From: Tritrichomonas foetus
Lineage: Eukaryota > Parabasalia > Tritrichomonadida > Tritrichomonadidae
DNA: 64,000 nucleotides
Reading direction: 5' to 3'
Assembly (NCBI GenBank): GCA_001839685.1
Contig: MLAK01000926.1
Coordinates: forward strand, 41,154-105,153
The notes beneath the pieces are model-generated. The model did not search any database, was not told where the DNA came from, and worked only from the letters and a program-made list of their open reading frames with translations. Shown here piece by piece: positions 1 through 11,025 of this stretch. Numbering within the stretch: the first letter of the stretch is position 1; each line of letters starts with the position of its first letter. Made by a program: the position numbers and the translations under genes.

Positions 1-1
1 A

Positions 2-1504
2 AAAGCTAAAGTAGAATCAAATGTCAACGAAGATCATAAAGTTAATGAAGATCCAAAAGATAAAGAAGATCCCAAAGTTAAAGAAGAATCAAATTTTTGT
101 AAAGAGAAGTTTGATAACGAGGAATTAGATAAACAAGAGAAAGATGAAATTAAATTCAAAGATGAAACTAAAGCGAAAGATGATCTTAAAAATAAAAAGA
201 AAAAGAGAGAGCATAAAAAAGGTAAAGAATTTAAAGATACAATAAATAAAAATGATTTGGATCCGAAAATATCACCAAAAGAAAAAATCAAATCGCCAGA
301 TGAAGCTGATAATAAAGTCCAAAACAAAAATATCAGAGCCAGAAAGGTTGAAGGAAATGATGTCTCAATCAACGACTCTTCAACTAATGTTAAAGAGGAG
401 AATAAAAATGGTATGACCTTAGTATCCTATGAATACGTATCAAAAAATTCGACCAATGTAAATCAACAGAAGTACAATGAATTATCAGGTGAAGCTGATA
501 ATCAGCCATCAAGTGAGATTCAAAACTCGAATGAAGATGCAAGTAATGAAGATTCTGATCCCACTGAAATTAAAAAAGATGAAAGAGTCAAAGAAAGCAT
601 TAACAGCAATAAACAAGTTAAAAAACAAAATATAGTGATAAATGATGATGAAGATTCTACTGAGGTTTTCTTGGAAATTGGTTCACCACAAACTAATGCA
701 ATTCCAATTGATAGTAAAGTAACTCCTAAAAGACGACATAGATATTCATCCAACAAAGCTCCTTTAGAAATTTCTCCAATTGCTGACAATTTCTCTGAGA
801 AGGGGAGCATTTACCATAACTATCCAAATAATAGCAATAGTAATATGAATAATAGTAATGCTTCTTTTAATGAATCATCAAGTTTACCTCCACTTCGTCT
901 TAACACAAACTTTTTTTCTAATCATAATCCAAATTATTATAATAGCAATAATAGTAATAATTATAATCAATTTAGTAACCATAATAAGCGTGCCTCTTCA
1001 CGAACAATTTCTGTTAGCTCTAAAGCATCTTTACCAATGCACCATGCATACTTTGATACATTTGTTAATCAAATTTCTAATAACATCGATGATGATGATC
1101 CACGCAAGACACATTCACTTGTTCAAAAAGTTGATACAATGAGACAAAAGTTTTTAACATCACCTGCAGATGATGTTGGTGATATTCCACTCATGCCTGC
1201 TGATTTTAACCAGCAAGAAAGTGTTCTAATGATGCAATCTGAAGCAATGAATGATGAAGAACAAGCTCCATTATCTTTTTCGTCACTCATGTCGATGATT
1301 CATGTTAATAATTTAATTGGTAAACGTCCTGGAGAGTCTAGAGCCGTTTCAAGAGTTTCTGCGAGGTTGATTGCATCAAAAACAAATGCAACCAATAATG
1401 CTGATTCATCAGCCAATCTTTCATCTAAAAAAGACTCAAATCAAGGGAAATCTAAATCAAAACAATTTATAAAGCCAAGATCAACACAGGTACGATTCTT
1501 TTAA
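2..1504 (+). CDS. Charged low-complexity protein, 5' end outside window
   Basis: The frame is open from base 2 to a TAA at 1502-1504 (500 visible residues). No ATG starts it: the first candidate, at 257, is TTG, and coding-type sequence continues upstream, so the true start lies left of the window. The first ~90 visible residues are lysine/glutamate/aspartate-rich, like a KEKE-type disordered segment. The middle is Asn/Ser-rich, with NNSN runs around visible residues 280-330. The last ~150 residues are less biased and basic at the very end. I see no catalytic motif, signal peptide or membrane segment. It is probably a disordered scaffold or cytoskeletal protein, but I do not recognise the family. 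Confidence 0.65.
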   Translation, partial: KAKVESNVNEDHKVNEDPKDKEDPKVKEESNFCKEKFDNEELDKQEKDEIKFKDETKAKDDLKNKKKKREHKKGKEFKDTINKNDLDPKISPKEKIKSPDEADNKVQNKNIRARKVEGNDVSINDSSTNVKEENKNGMTLVSYEYVSKNSTNVNQQKYNELSGEADNQPSSEIQNSNEDASNEDSDPTEIKKDERVKESINSNKQVKKQNIVINDDEDSTEVFLEIGSPQTNAIPIDSKVTPKRRHRYSSNKAPLEISPIADNFSEKGSIYHNYPNNSNSNMNNSNASFNESSSLPPLRLNTNFFSNHNPNYYNSNNSNNYNQFSNHNKRASSRTISVSSKASLPMHHAYFDTFVNQISNNIDDDDPRKTHSLVQKVDTMRQKFLTSPADDVGDIPLMPADFNQQESVLMMQSEAMNDEEQAPLSFSSLMSMIHVNNLIGKRPGESRAVSRVSARLIASKTNATNNADSSANLSSKKDSNQGKSKSKQFIKPRSTQVRFF

Positions 1505-1933
1505 AGAAAATAGAATGTTTTTATTAAACCATGTTTGTTATTCATGACATTTTTCTTTCTCTTCTTTTATATTTTTATTTTCACTTTTTGTGATAAATAT
1601 ATGGATATTTCGGTTTTATTTCTTTATATTACTGTATTTTCCCAACCGAAAGACGAGAACTGTGAGAAATTAATATTTACTTTATCCAAATTTCCAATGA
1701 TCGAGTTTAACGTATTTTTATTTTTCAAAACTGTACGTTATAATGGTAAACTTTCTATTTTTTATCACATATTGAGGGAGAAAATTTTTACAAAAAGTTT
1801 TTAAATAACTAATTTTCTGAGTAGTGAAATGCTTACTCAGAATCTTCCACAAATAATTCTATAACTTTGCAATTAACACCATTCAAATTGAAAGCACGTT
1901 TGAAAATTTGTTCAATTCACCTTTGATTAAATC
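1505..1933. other. Intergenic, no gene seen
   Basis: AT-rich spacer. An 89-codon frame at 1535-1804 is Phe/Tyr-rich, as expected of translated T-rich DNA, and is not taken as a gene. An initiator-like TCACCTTTG lies at about 1917, just before the next ATG. Confidence 0.5.
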
Positions 1934-2713
1934 ATGAGTTTTAAACACTTCCCCAGCGCTAATCCATATCTAGACATGCAGGAAAGAAGATTGGCATACC
2001 TTCGTCATGTAAAAGCACTTCGAACACAAAAACATATCATTAACGACCGACAGCCAGAAACACCATCGAGATTAATTACGCGCAAAAATCGATATATGGA
2101 GATGCAATATTTAATTATGAAAACGGGAGAAGAAAATTTGAAGCTTCTTGCGTATTATAATCGATCACGTGATAAAAACTATTCTGAACGAGGAAATGGG
2201 ACATTTAGAAACGCTGGAAATTCGAATACAACTAATAACGATTGGTTGGGAAACGTTTCAAGTGTGAAACATTCCGATATTTCAAATGATCCTTTCACTT
2301 CACGTTCAAAGGCTACTTCTCAAATGTCGTCAAAGAGGAAATATAAAGGCGAACTTCCACCGCTTGATTCGAACCGGAGCCACGACAATAACAATTTCGG
2401 TAGATCAACCAGTCAGAAAAGTGCTCCTCCACCTGAAACCAAGCTTCCAGACTCAATAGCTAGTGTCACAAAAGAGGATAATCATGAAAATCAGAAAGAA
2501 ACTTCTGATAATAATCATATCAATTATTCGAATGGAGATGATGAAGCAGTTAAAGAAGAAAATCCTTCAAATTCTGGCATTAATGAAAATTCAACAGAAA
2601 AAGTTGATGATAGTTGTGAAAATAATGAAAACGGAGATACTACACTTGGAAAATCTGGTTTTCAAGGAAGACTTGAGGTGATGGTTGATGAATTGAATGG
2701 TTTTCCACAATAG
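1934..2713 (+). CDS. Small coiled-coil protein, possibly CFAP97/Hemingway-like
   Basis: 259 residues with an ATG start; a TCACCTT initiator-like motif lies about 15 bases upstream. Residues 15-85 are basic and helical. They contain the pattern P-E-T-P then RLITRKNRY...EENLKLLAYYNR, which resembles the KIAA1430/CFAP97 (Hemingway) pattern of a basic segment followed by I-x-x-E-N-x-x-L-L. That family is found in flagellated eukaryotes and linked to axoneme and actin functions. The resemblance is weak and made by eye. The remainder (100-259) is Ser/Asn/Glu-rich and likely disordered. There is no signal peptide or membrane segment. It could equally be a lineage-specific coiled-coil protein. Confidence 0.6.
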   Translation: MSFKHFPSANPYLDMQERRLAYLRHVKALRTQKHIINDRQPETPSRLITRKNRYMEMQYLIMKTGEENLKLLAYYNRSRDKNYSERGNGTFRNAGNSNTTNNDWLGNVSSVKHSDISNDPFTSRSKATSQMSSKRKYKGELPPLDSNRSHDNNNFGRSTSQKSAPPPETKLPDSIASVTKEDNHENQKETSDNNHINYSNGDDEAVKEENPSNSGINENSTEKVDDSCENNENGDTTLGKSGFQGRLEVMVDELNGFPQ

Positions 2714-3422
2714 AACATGATTTTTTGTGTATTTAATATCATAAACTATATAAAGATATATCTTTTTATTCTTTGTTGATTTCAAGTTATGCGCAAATCA
2801 TTTTTCTCTAGTTGTTTAATTAGAATTTGTATTTAGAACTATTTTATGTATGATTCTAATGAATGTTGTAAATAATGTATCATGTTATTATCTTTTGAGA
2901 GATTCGAAAGTGATGAAACTGGTTTCTTATTGATCAAAAACAGATGTATATGTATTGTATTCGATAAAAAAACAGGTGATCGGAATGATGATTTTCGTTG
3001 TAGCTTAGCATGACATAATTGAATACTCCAGCATACGATTCACTTGATCAGAAATATTTTCAAAGATACCTTTTTATTAAATATGAGTTAACAATAAGAT
3101 AAGTTTTCTTTCATTCACATCAATAATGCCACAAAAAATTGAAACAAATAACCCGAATTCTCTTCCGATTCTGGGACATGGTTTCGATGATCTATTGAAT
3201 ATTTTATTGACGTGCAAAAGAAAAATATTTGTGTGCTCGTCTATGAAAAGTGAAGTTACAATTCTTTTAAAATAAGAAATATCTGCGTATGGAGCATTCA
3301 ACTAAAAATAATGATGGTGAATTTATCTAAAAGTTTCTATCAATTTGAAAATTTGAAATAAAAATTGTGACGATAATTTTAGCGATACAAGCTGAAGGCA
3401 GAGTCATTTTGCAACATAGTAA
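2714..3422. other. Intergenic, no gene seen
   Basis: About 700 bases of AT-rich DNA. Short antisense frames (for example 3077-3301) have no family features. A TCATTTTG initiator-like motif at about 3405 lies 15-20 bases before the ATG of the long gene that follows. Confidence 0.45.
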
Positions 3423-6400
3423 ATGGACAAAGAAGTATCAATTTTTCAATCAGTTTTTACCAATCTCCTTAATTCTTTTAGCTCATCCTTCACTCAAATC
3501 ATCGCCGAATATGAAACAATTTCTTTACGCCGTGAAAAAATTTCAGACAACTTTGTTGATCTTTTCAGTCATTTCCCAAGAGAAATCCCAACCTATCGAA
3601 TGATAATTAATGATTTATCTGAAGTCGCAACATGCAATCCACCCAAAATACTTCGATTTCTGGGGAAAATGGTTAACAAGACAATAAAAGGAAAGTCAGT
3701 TGGAATTATTAGAATGTCAAATCCAATCTTTGATGCAGGAAATAATGAACACAGGTTAATTTATCATTATTTCTCGTTGATATTATTCAGTGACCTAATC
3801 TGCCAAATTGCTGCAACGATTAAAACTAGTCGTGCTAATATACATTTAGTTCAAACTGGTTTCAATATTGCAAATAAACTCAATCATATTCCAGAAATTG
3901 ACAATATTATCATCGATCAATGGGCAGTCATATTATCTATTGTGTCAGAATACTCTTGTATGGAAGTTACAAGTATATTTAAAGATTTTTCTAATTATGA
4001 AAGGGCCTTTCGCCTTTTAAAATATACTCGATTTGATTTTGATGATGAACATGCGATAAAATTCATGTTTAATGAAGTGATCCCAGAATTAAATAGGCTT
4101 GCAAAAAAGAAATTACTAATACCAGTAATATTTCATTCAGTTGGAACTATGCTTCTGTCGTGTCCATACAATGAAGATATTTACGGGAAATTATTTGATT
4201 TGGCATATCATAAGAGAGTAGAAAAAGAAGCCAATGATGGAGCAGTTCTTCTGTGTTTAATTCTTCTTCAAAGATACCCAAAGAAAAAAGGTTTATTAGA
4301 CCATTTTGCCGAAAAAAGGCTTTTTAGTCGTGCTTTCTTTCCAGATGAATTACTATTTTCCCTAAAAGGATTTCAATTATATATGTTTGGTCGAAATCTA
4401 GACCCATCCTGGTATTTTTGGGAGTGGGGTGATAATTCAAAAGTTGATAGATTAGCATACATCAAATGGAATAGTTACAATGAGTTAAATATTTCTGATC
4501 CAGATCATTTTATTAGCATTTTTATGAAATACTATTTTCCAATTGTTAATTATTGTATGAATAGTAAAGAAATGGATCAATTTTCCTCAATAATTACTCA
4601 TATTGCATCACTTGATTTTGAAACTTTTATAACCGATGTTGTTCCATCATTTTTAGAGCTTAATGAGCATGATACTCGTTTTATTGCTTTTGTTTCTTCC
4701 ATCCAATTAATCAACTCAGATTCCTTTATTCATTATGCATATAAAGATATTACTCATGTTCAAAGACAAAGCTTTAATATGGAAGTTCGCCCCAAATTAA
4801 TAAAAGTATTAGTGAAATATAAAAATAAAAATGTTGATGCAGTTCCATTTGAATCAAACGAAATGCTTGAAATGACTCACCTCGATGAATGTGATAGGAA
4901 AATTCAAGACATGCTCGATTGTTTAAAAATAAATGTGTTTTCACTGTTATCAATAACATTGACACCAACAGAATATGTAGGGAATGATAGTTCAATTAAT
5001 ACGAAACAAATTACGACATTAAACGATATTTTGACAGATGATGATTTGGCCTCACCTGAAATATTCAAAATTCTTGTTAAGATGAGCTATGATCATAATA
5101 GAAAGGTTTCATCATTAGCATTTAAGATATGCAAAGATATAATATCAAATCCAGAAACTAATTTAATGTCTATTGAGGTGCTTTTGGAATGCTTAAAAGA
5201 ATGCGAAACATGCGAAGCTACTTATGTGATAATGTCTTTAATATTTCACTCAATTACTTCCTCCGATTTGAGTCATGTAACACATGACATGATTTACCAT
5301 ATTGAGAGTAGCGCATTCTTTTGTATGTGTACTGCCTATCCATTACTTCGACATATATCCTCTCTTATTCTCAAAAAAATTAATCAAACTTTACATAATA
5401 GAGGAATATTATATTTTTTAGCAATGAATATAGCATCAATAGAAACCAATGTTAAAGCAAGAATGTTGGCTCATTTGGAACCGAAAGATGTCGAAAGAAT
5501 TAAAAGAATCAACTCTGTTCAAGAGATTCCTCATCCCAAATCATCGAAAAGTGAATCTGACCTTAAATATCCCAGTGATAATAATAGTTCAGTTAATCAT
5601 CATCATAGCAATAGTATGTTTGATGATGAAGTTCTTGGGACCAATTTAAATTTATATATAAGTTCTCTGACAAATAGATATAATTTAGCATCAGATAATA
5701 TAATTAAGTTTGAAGTATGCTTGACATCACATTTTTATGACATATGGTTAATATTTATTCAAGAAATATTAAACATGCTCATTGAAGTAAATTATACACC
5801 CTTATTAAATGAAATGTCGATTGATAGATATGATATTATCAAATCTCTTGGTGAAAAACCATCACCATCATCCATTGGGATCGGAGTTGCCTACACAACT
5901 ACTATTTACCATTTAACCTCACTTAAAAAGTATAAAACTCTTATACGAGAACAATATTCACCATTTACTTCAAATGCATTAAGTGAATCCCATTCTCATT
6001 TAAGAAAAATCATTAAGAAATGGATAACTACCAATGATGACTGGAAAAATGATTTAGCGATTGAAATCATTCAGCATTCCCATTTCACTGCTCTCCCAAG
6101 ACTTCTAGGTTTACTTGCTTCTGCTCCGGTTCATTTATTCGATAAAATTTTGAAAACTATATTAATTGTATTAAGGTCTCCTGACATCACACAACAATTT
6201 ATCCAGGCAAATATCAAAAAACTTATAATAATTATTTCTAATGCACAGTCATCTATTCAAAACCTATTGCTTAATGAAACCAGATACATTAACTGGGACG
6301 AAGACTCTGAGCAAAAGATTTTTAAAAATCGGTTTCTTGTTATCAATTTTTGCGATTTATGTAGCATTGTATTAGGAAACGGTCCATCCGAAATTCCAGA

Positions 6401-8969
6401 TATCCTTTTATCACATGATACACGCCATGTTATGGCAAGATTCTTTTTTAATTGGACACAAACGAAATCAGAACATCTTGAAAAAGTTAGACTAAGTTCC
6501 AAAAGGGCTCTAAGTTCGATTATAAAAATTGGACCAATATTTTCTGATCGAATATTATTCGATGAAAATTGCATTAACCTATTTGGACAAATGGAGTCTG
6601 AAGGGTATTCAATACTCACACTTCTACTATATTATCATTATGAAGAACTGCTAAATGACTTTATTAAAGCAGTACTTCTTCAACCCATTCCAATATCAGA
6701 ATATTATTTCAGAGCTATTATTGATAATTTAAATGAAAATCACTCACATTTTTCTTCATTATTAAGTGGTCCACTCTTATTCTTGGGATTAGTTTCATCA
6801 CAGTGTAATATGAATAAAAATTATGACTTTTTGTGTAAACTTCTTCGATCCATTGGCCCAGTAAATCAAATTGAACATACAGAAACAATAATAGAGACAA
6901 TGAGGCAAACATCACCCTCAGAAATTTTGCCAGTATATTTTAAATATGCAACAGAAGCTGTATTTTCAGCCTTTTTTAGTATCATAAAAAATCCAAAGCT
7001 CTGTTTTTCTGTCAAAGATATAGTTAATTCGATTCTTCCATGGGTACGTTATGTACGCCTGTTGCCATCACAGACGACATGCGCACAAGGTATCTCAACA
7101 ATGTTTGCTTTTTTCACACCTTATCAGTTTTTGGAAAATCTTATCAAGGCTACCGAATCAGTTGATGAATACAATTTTGTCTATTTAACAAAAATATGGT
7201 CAGAACTAATCAAAACCCCAGATCATACAGATCTGATTCCAATATTTATATCAGGATGGGAAAACCAATCAATAAAACAAAGTCTTTATAAAACCCTAAT
7301 CAAATTGCATCCAGTCGAAATGCTAAAAAGATTAATTAATAATCTTAAATTCTCATACTATTTTCATATTGTAGTATGCCAAAAAGAGTGTTTTGATTTG
7401 GAGCTTTGGATATGTCCATTAATAATAGATGCCATGAAAAATCATTGGGATCAATTTAATGAAAAAATTCCTGCACTAATTCATTTTTCCTTTTTATTTA
7501 GAACGCAAGTACCTAATTTATTTGAATTTATTTGTAAGAAAATGAATATTGAGTACCCAGATCCATCTTTTAATATTACCAATATTAATGGGACAATTCA
7601 TCAATTCATTAATAATTTGCATTTGCAAAATCAATATCTATTACAACAATGGTGTGATGAATCTCTCAAATGGACATTTGGATCACCAAATTTGGTTTAT
7701 TCTGCAAGCTCATTTTATATTCACAATAAAATTGTACGTGAGCACCCAAGTCTTTCTGCTGTTGATAAAAATTATTTATCATCATTAATTAAAATTATTT
7801 CATATCATATAAGTAATGATATTGATCAGTTTTATTTATCAATGATTGTTACAGAGGCCATAGAAACTTTTAGGCAAAATTATCATATTGCACCTAATTT
7901 AGCTTATTTATTCTGCTCCTGTTTTTTGGATTGCAGACAATTTGTGGTAGGTGATTCTCTTATTTCAGCATTACCTATATTTCGGGCATCAATGAGCGAT
8001 CCAGATTTATTGCCACAATTGACTAACTTGGTAATTTCAATCATTCGTCCAACAATTCCAAGACTCGAAAATTCACCTTTTTGCAGACATCAGTTGAGTG
8101 AATTGATCAAAATATTGAGAAATGATGAAATGGTGATGATAACAGTGCCTCTAAAGAATATGAATTCATCTTTCTTTAAAGATCTTATTTCAACCGATTT
8201 AATTCTAGAGAGATCATCAATATCTGCCTTATGTAAAGCACTTGATCATTATGCACTGATGACAACAACGGCATCAACAAATCTTTTAGATTGCATTTTT
8301 GATGTATCTTCATTCATAGTAACACAAGTAGTTGATGAGAATAATAGTGTTCCTTTGGCCAAAATATATTCTAAAGCTTTAACACATGTTGCCAAATGCG
8401 GAAACTCTATAAAATTCATCAAAACAATCGCTAAGAAACAACCAAATATTGTTGGAATGGATATTATTGATGTGTTTGAATGGGATAGAACTTTAGATTC
8501 GGTTGCCAGAAATCTTAATCAAATAAGCCAAAAATCAGAAGCATCGAAACCAACCATTACTGATGTGCCTAATTTCCGAGTTGTTGAAAACTTTTTATTC
8601 GTAGAAAGTCCACCAAAAATATTACCATTTGAAGCAGAGAGAGAACTATTAATTAATATGATTAATGCAACCAAACCTAGAACATCTAGAAGAGCCTTTA
8701 TTATGCCAAAAACCGGAAATATTCCTTTAATTCGAGCCGCAATAAAGCCTACTGATACACAATTAACATCAAGTTCCTCATCTGATGGATCTTGGGATCC
8801 TATTCATCATCCAATAGCTCTAATAAATGATTCATCAGTATTCCATTTACCAAATAAAGAAGTGACTGTCTCAAAAACAGAATATTTATTATCAGAGAAA
8901 ACAAGCCTTATTATGGTCACCCCTAAAATCAAGAAAGACAGCAGTTTCACAAGCATACCAATAATTTGA
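3423..8969 (+). CDS. Giant helical-repeat protein, possible Furry/Mor2/Tao3 family
   Basis: 1848 residues from an ATG at 3423 to TGA at 8967-8969. The protein is almost entirely alpha-helical with HEAT-like alternation of hydrophobic helices and no catalytic motif. Furry, Mor2 and Tao3 are very large helical-repeat scaffolds that work with NDR/LATS kinases in cell shape and polarity. Two things suggest that family: an N-terminal block around residues 30-300 in the style of the cell-morphogenesis N-terminal domain (short helices, then a W-A-V-I-L helix), and a central segment (~1190-1290) with the pattern 'LTKIWSELIKTP...LIPIFISGW'. A short disordered insert rich in Asn/His/Ser lies near 695-725, and the C-terminus (~1720-1848) is Ser/Thr/Pro-rich. 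The family call is tentative; a generic HEAT/armadillo scaffold is the alternative. Confidence 0.6.
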   Translation: MDKEVSIFQSVFTNLLNSFSSSFTQIIAEYETISLRREKISDNFVDLFSHFPREIPTYRMIINDLSEVATCNPPKILRFLGKMVNKTIKGKSVGIIRMSNPIFDAGNNEHRLIYHYFSLILFSDLICQIAATIKTSRANIHLVQTGFNIANKLNHIPEIDNIIIDQWAVILSIVSEYSCMEVTSIFKDFSNYERAFRLLKYTRFDFDDEHAIKFMFNEVIPELNRLAKKKLLIPVIFHSVGTMLLSCPYNEDIYGKLFDLAYHKRVEKEANDGAVLLCLILLQRYPKKKGLLDHFAEKRLFSRAFFPDELLFSLKGFQLYMFGRNLDPSWYFWEWGDNSKVDRLAYIKWNSYNELNISDPDHFISIFMKYYFPIVNYCMNSKEMDQFSSIITHIASLDFETFITDVVPSFLELNEHDTRFIAFVSSIQLINSDSFIHYAYKDITHVQRQSFNMEVRPKLIKVLVKYKNKNVDAVPFESNEMLEMTHLDECDRKIQDMLDCLKINVFSLLSITLTPTEYVGNDSSINTKQITTLNDILTDDDLASPEIFKILVKMSYDHNRKVSSLAFKICKDIISNPETNLMSIEVLLECLKECETCEATYVIMSLIFHSITSSDLSHVTHDMIYHIESSAFFCMCTAYPLLRHISSLILKKINQTLHNRGILYFLAMNIASIETNVKARMLAHLEPKDVERIKRINSVQEIPHPKSSKSESDLKYPSDNNSSVNHHHSNSMFDDEVLGTNLNLYISSLTNRYNLASDNIIKFEVCLTSHFYDIWLIFIQEILNMLIEVNYTPLLNEMSIDRYDIIKSLGEKPSPSSIGIGVAYTTTIYHLTSLKKYKTLIREQYSPFTSNALSESHSHLRKIIKKWITTNDDWKNDLAIEIIQHSHFTALPRLLGLLASAPVHLFDKILKTILIVLRSPDITQQFIQANIKKLIIIISNAQSSIQNLLLNETRYINWDEDSEQKIFKNRFLVINFCDLCSIVLGNGPSEIPDILLSHDTRHVMARFFFNWTQTKSEHLEKVRLSSKRALSSIIKIGPIFSDRILFDENCINLFGQMESEGYSILTLLLYYHYEELLNDFIKAVLLQPIPISEYYFRAIIDNLNENHSHFSSLLSGPLLFLGLVSSQCNMNKNYDFLCKLLRSIGPVNQIEHTETIIETMRQTSPSEILPVYFKYATEAVFSAFFSIIKNPKLCFSVKDIVNSILPWVRYVRLLPSQTTCAQGISTMFAFFTPYQFLENLIKATESVDEYNFVYLTKIWSELIKTPDHTDLIPIFISGWENQSIKQSLYKTLIKLHPVEMLKRLINNLKFSYYFHIVVCQKECFDLELWICPLIIDAMKNHWDQFNEKIPALIHFSFLFRTQVPNLFEFICKKMNIEYPDPSFNITNINGTIHQFINNLHLQNQYLLQQWCDESLKWTFGSPNLVYSASSFYIHNKIVREHPSLSAVDKNYLSSLIKIISYHISNDIDQFYLSMIVTEAIETFRQNYHIAPNLAYLFCSCFLDCRQFVVGDSLISALPIFRASMSDPDLLPQLTNLVISIIRPTIPRLENSPFCRHQLSELIKILRNDEMVMITVPLKNMNSSFFKDLISTDLILERSSISALCKALDHYALMTTTASTNLLDCIFDVSSFIVTQVVDENNSVPLAKIYSKALTHVAKCGNSIKFIKTIAKKQPNIVGMDIIDVFEWDRTLDSVARNLNQISQKSEASKPTITDVPNFRVVENFLFVESPPKILPFEAERELLINMINATKPRTSRRAFIMPKTGNIPLIRAAIKPTDTQLTSSSSSDGSWDPIHHPIALINDSSVFHLPNKEVTVSKTEYLLSEKTSLIMVTPKIKKDSSFTSIPII

Positions 8970-9408
8970 AGTATTACTATTCATTTAAATTTGAAATTCT
9001 GAAGACAATACATGTATTTAATTAATAAACATTAAATTAAAAACATAATAATCTTTTCCCCCATATTTTTATATCACAATAACTAAATACTTGACAAAAT
9101 AAGTAATAATAAAAAATAATATTCCTTTTCATTTTCACAAGATTTCATAAAAATGAACTTTCTCGTGAATTTTTATAGACATGTTCTTCTTCTTTCATCA
9201 TTGCATCTACATTTTTTACCTCACTTTTTCACAATATATTTTGTTCACGTATAATCAACTGCTTGAATTGATATTATTGACCAAGGTCTTTATTTTCATT
9301 AAATAACGAGTGATAATATTAACACATCAAAGAAAATGATCAATATTTGACATCTATTTTTAATAAATGATTAACAAAAAATGTGACTCTTAGACTAGTT
9401 ATTAATTT
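8970..9408. other. Intergenic between convergent genes
   Basis: AT-rich spacer between the 3' ends of the helical-repeat gene (+) and the first acetyltransferase (-). No gene, repeat or clear hairpin was recognised. Confidence 0.45.
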
Positions 9409-10080
9409 TTATTGTTTTGTTGGTGGAATTTGTTTGATAGGCTTTGCTGGAACACCTGCCGCAACAACATTTGAAGGAATGTCTTTTGCAACGACAGCAC
9501 CAGCAGCAATAACAACATTATCACCGATTGTAACACCTGGGCAAATTGTTGCATTAGCACCAATCCAACAATTCTTACCAATTTTGATTGGCTTGGCACT
9601 AAGTTCGGTTTCACGAGCCTTTGGATCAATTGGGTGGGTTGGTGTGACAATTGTAACTCCTGGTGAAAGTAATGTATTATCACCAAGTTCAACACTGTTC
9701 ACATCTAAAATAGTACATCCATAGTTCAAATAGCAGTTCTTGCCGAAGTGAATGTTAACACCATAATCAACAAAGAATGGTGGTTGAATGTAAAGATTTT
9801 CAGGATACTCACCACCGAGCAAATACTTGATGATTTCTTTTCGGCGCTCTGGCTCGTCTTCTGTTGTACGATAATTTAACTCTTCACACAATCTTCTTCC
9901 CTTAGCACGGAGTTGTTCCAAATGTGGGTCAAAATCGTCATAAGCACCACCAGCCATCATCACATCCCATGTCTTGCAGTTTTTTTCGAGGGCTTTGAGG
10001 CTCAAGTCAAGTTTTTCTTTAGCCAAAAATCGGGCAAAGAAACCTTGCGATTTTTGGTGACTGAGAACTTGGGAAAGCAT
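9409..10080 (-). CDS. Maltose/galactoside-type O-acetyltransferase, copy 1
   Basis: 223 residues. The longest frame starts at a GTG; I take the ATG at 10078-10080, which is preceded by a TCATTTTTT initiator-like motif. Residues ~40-100 match the Mac (maltose acetyltransferase) N-terminal domain: AGGAYDDFDP, then RR..E.LNYRT. They are followed by a left-handed beta-helix of hexapeptide repeats ending IGKNCWIGANATICPG and then IPSNVVAAGVPAKPI. The HP of PTHPID is where the catalytic His lies in LacA/Maa enzymes. These enzymes use acetyl-CoA to acetylate sugars, and the family is mostly bacterial, so gene transfer is likely. The ~35-residue N-terminal extension starts MLS and holds ARF, resembling hydrogenosomal presequences (inference). 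A diverged paralogue lies divergently at 11026. Confidence 0.88.
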   Translation of the reverse strand: MLSQVLSHQKSQGFFARFLAKEKLDLSLKALEKNCKTWDVMMAGGAYDDFDPHLEQLRAKGRRLCEELNYRTTEDEPERRKEIIKYLLGGEYPENLYIQPPFFVDYGVNIHFGKNCYLNYGCTILDVNSVELGDNTLLSPGVTIVTPTHPIDPKARETELSAKPIKIGKNCWIGANATICPGVTIGDNVVIAAGAVVAKDIPSNVVAAGVPAKPIKQIPPTKQ

Positions 10081-11025
10081 CACGAAAAAAAAATGAAGTT
10101 CGAGATTCTTTGGTGCTTCTATTCAATTTTCTCAAAAAGTTGAATGTGGTGGATGTGTGTTTTCAATATATAGTGAAATGAATGTAAATAATACAATTTT
10201 TTTCAGTTTTCTTTCAATTATAGGTAAAGGGTTTTTCAGAAAAGCGAATCGAGAACAACTCAATGAACTGGTGGTTAGTTTTGGATAAACATTGCATTAT
10301 TGAAGAATAATGCACACCTAAGTTGTAATCAATTTATTCACAGAAATATATCCAACTTATTCGGAATATTTGCCAAAAAAAATGTTTCATGAGTTTTAAA
10401 AGTAAATATCATTCTCGCTTGAACTTACTTAAGAATAACAACCTGTTTAAGAAACGTAATTAGCTTTCCTTTTAAATATTTCCATTTGAAGTTCCTATGC
10501 ACCAATTATTCATAATTAGAGACAAATTAACAATGATAATTATTATAGAAGCCATACACAGATGAATTTTCGTTGAGTCTTTTGGCATTCCTGGGATAAG
10601 AGCAGATATCAATTTTCACGAATTAATATGTACCCATCAAATTGAAAACTCATTTGTTGAAATCGGATTATCTTGTGATAGTCCCATTTTTTCTCATTAT
10701 AGATGTGAAAAAATATTATAATAACTATATTAATAATAATGAGCCATGAAAAATTATAATAAGATCTTTTTTTCTTGAGATGTAATGTGAGAATTTTTTC
10801 AGACATTTTTGAAAAAGTTATATTCATGTGGATTCAATGAAAAAATCACACAATTAATTTAACCTTGTTGTTTTGGTCGATTGGTTAATTTCGTCAATCA
10901 AGGTTATTTCACAAACAAAAAAATTCAAAGCAATTCAATGCTCTCACTCATATAAACCATATAAAAAGTTCCACGCATATTGGCATGGATATTGAAAAGT
11001 TCCTCAGTTCAATCGTTTCACAAAA
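10081..11025. other. Divergent intergenic region between the two acetyltransferases
   Basis: 945 bases shared as upstream sequence by two divergent acetyltransferase genes. AAAAAGTT occurs at 10134-10141 (about 55 bases before copy 1) and at 10963-10970 (about 55 bases before copy 2), with a related AAAAGTTCC near 10994. No gene is seen; small antisense frames here are noise. Confidence 0.5.
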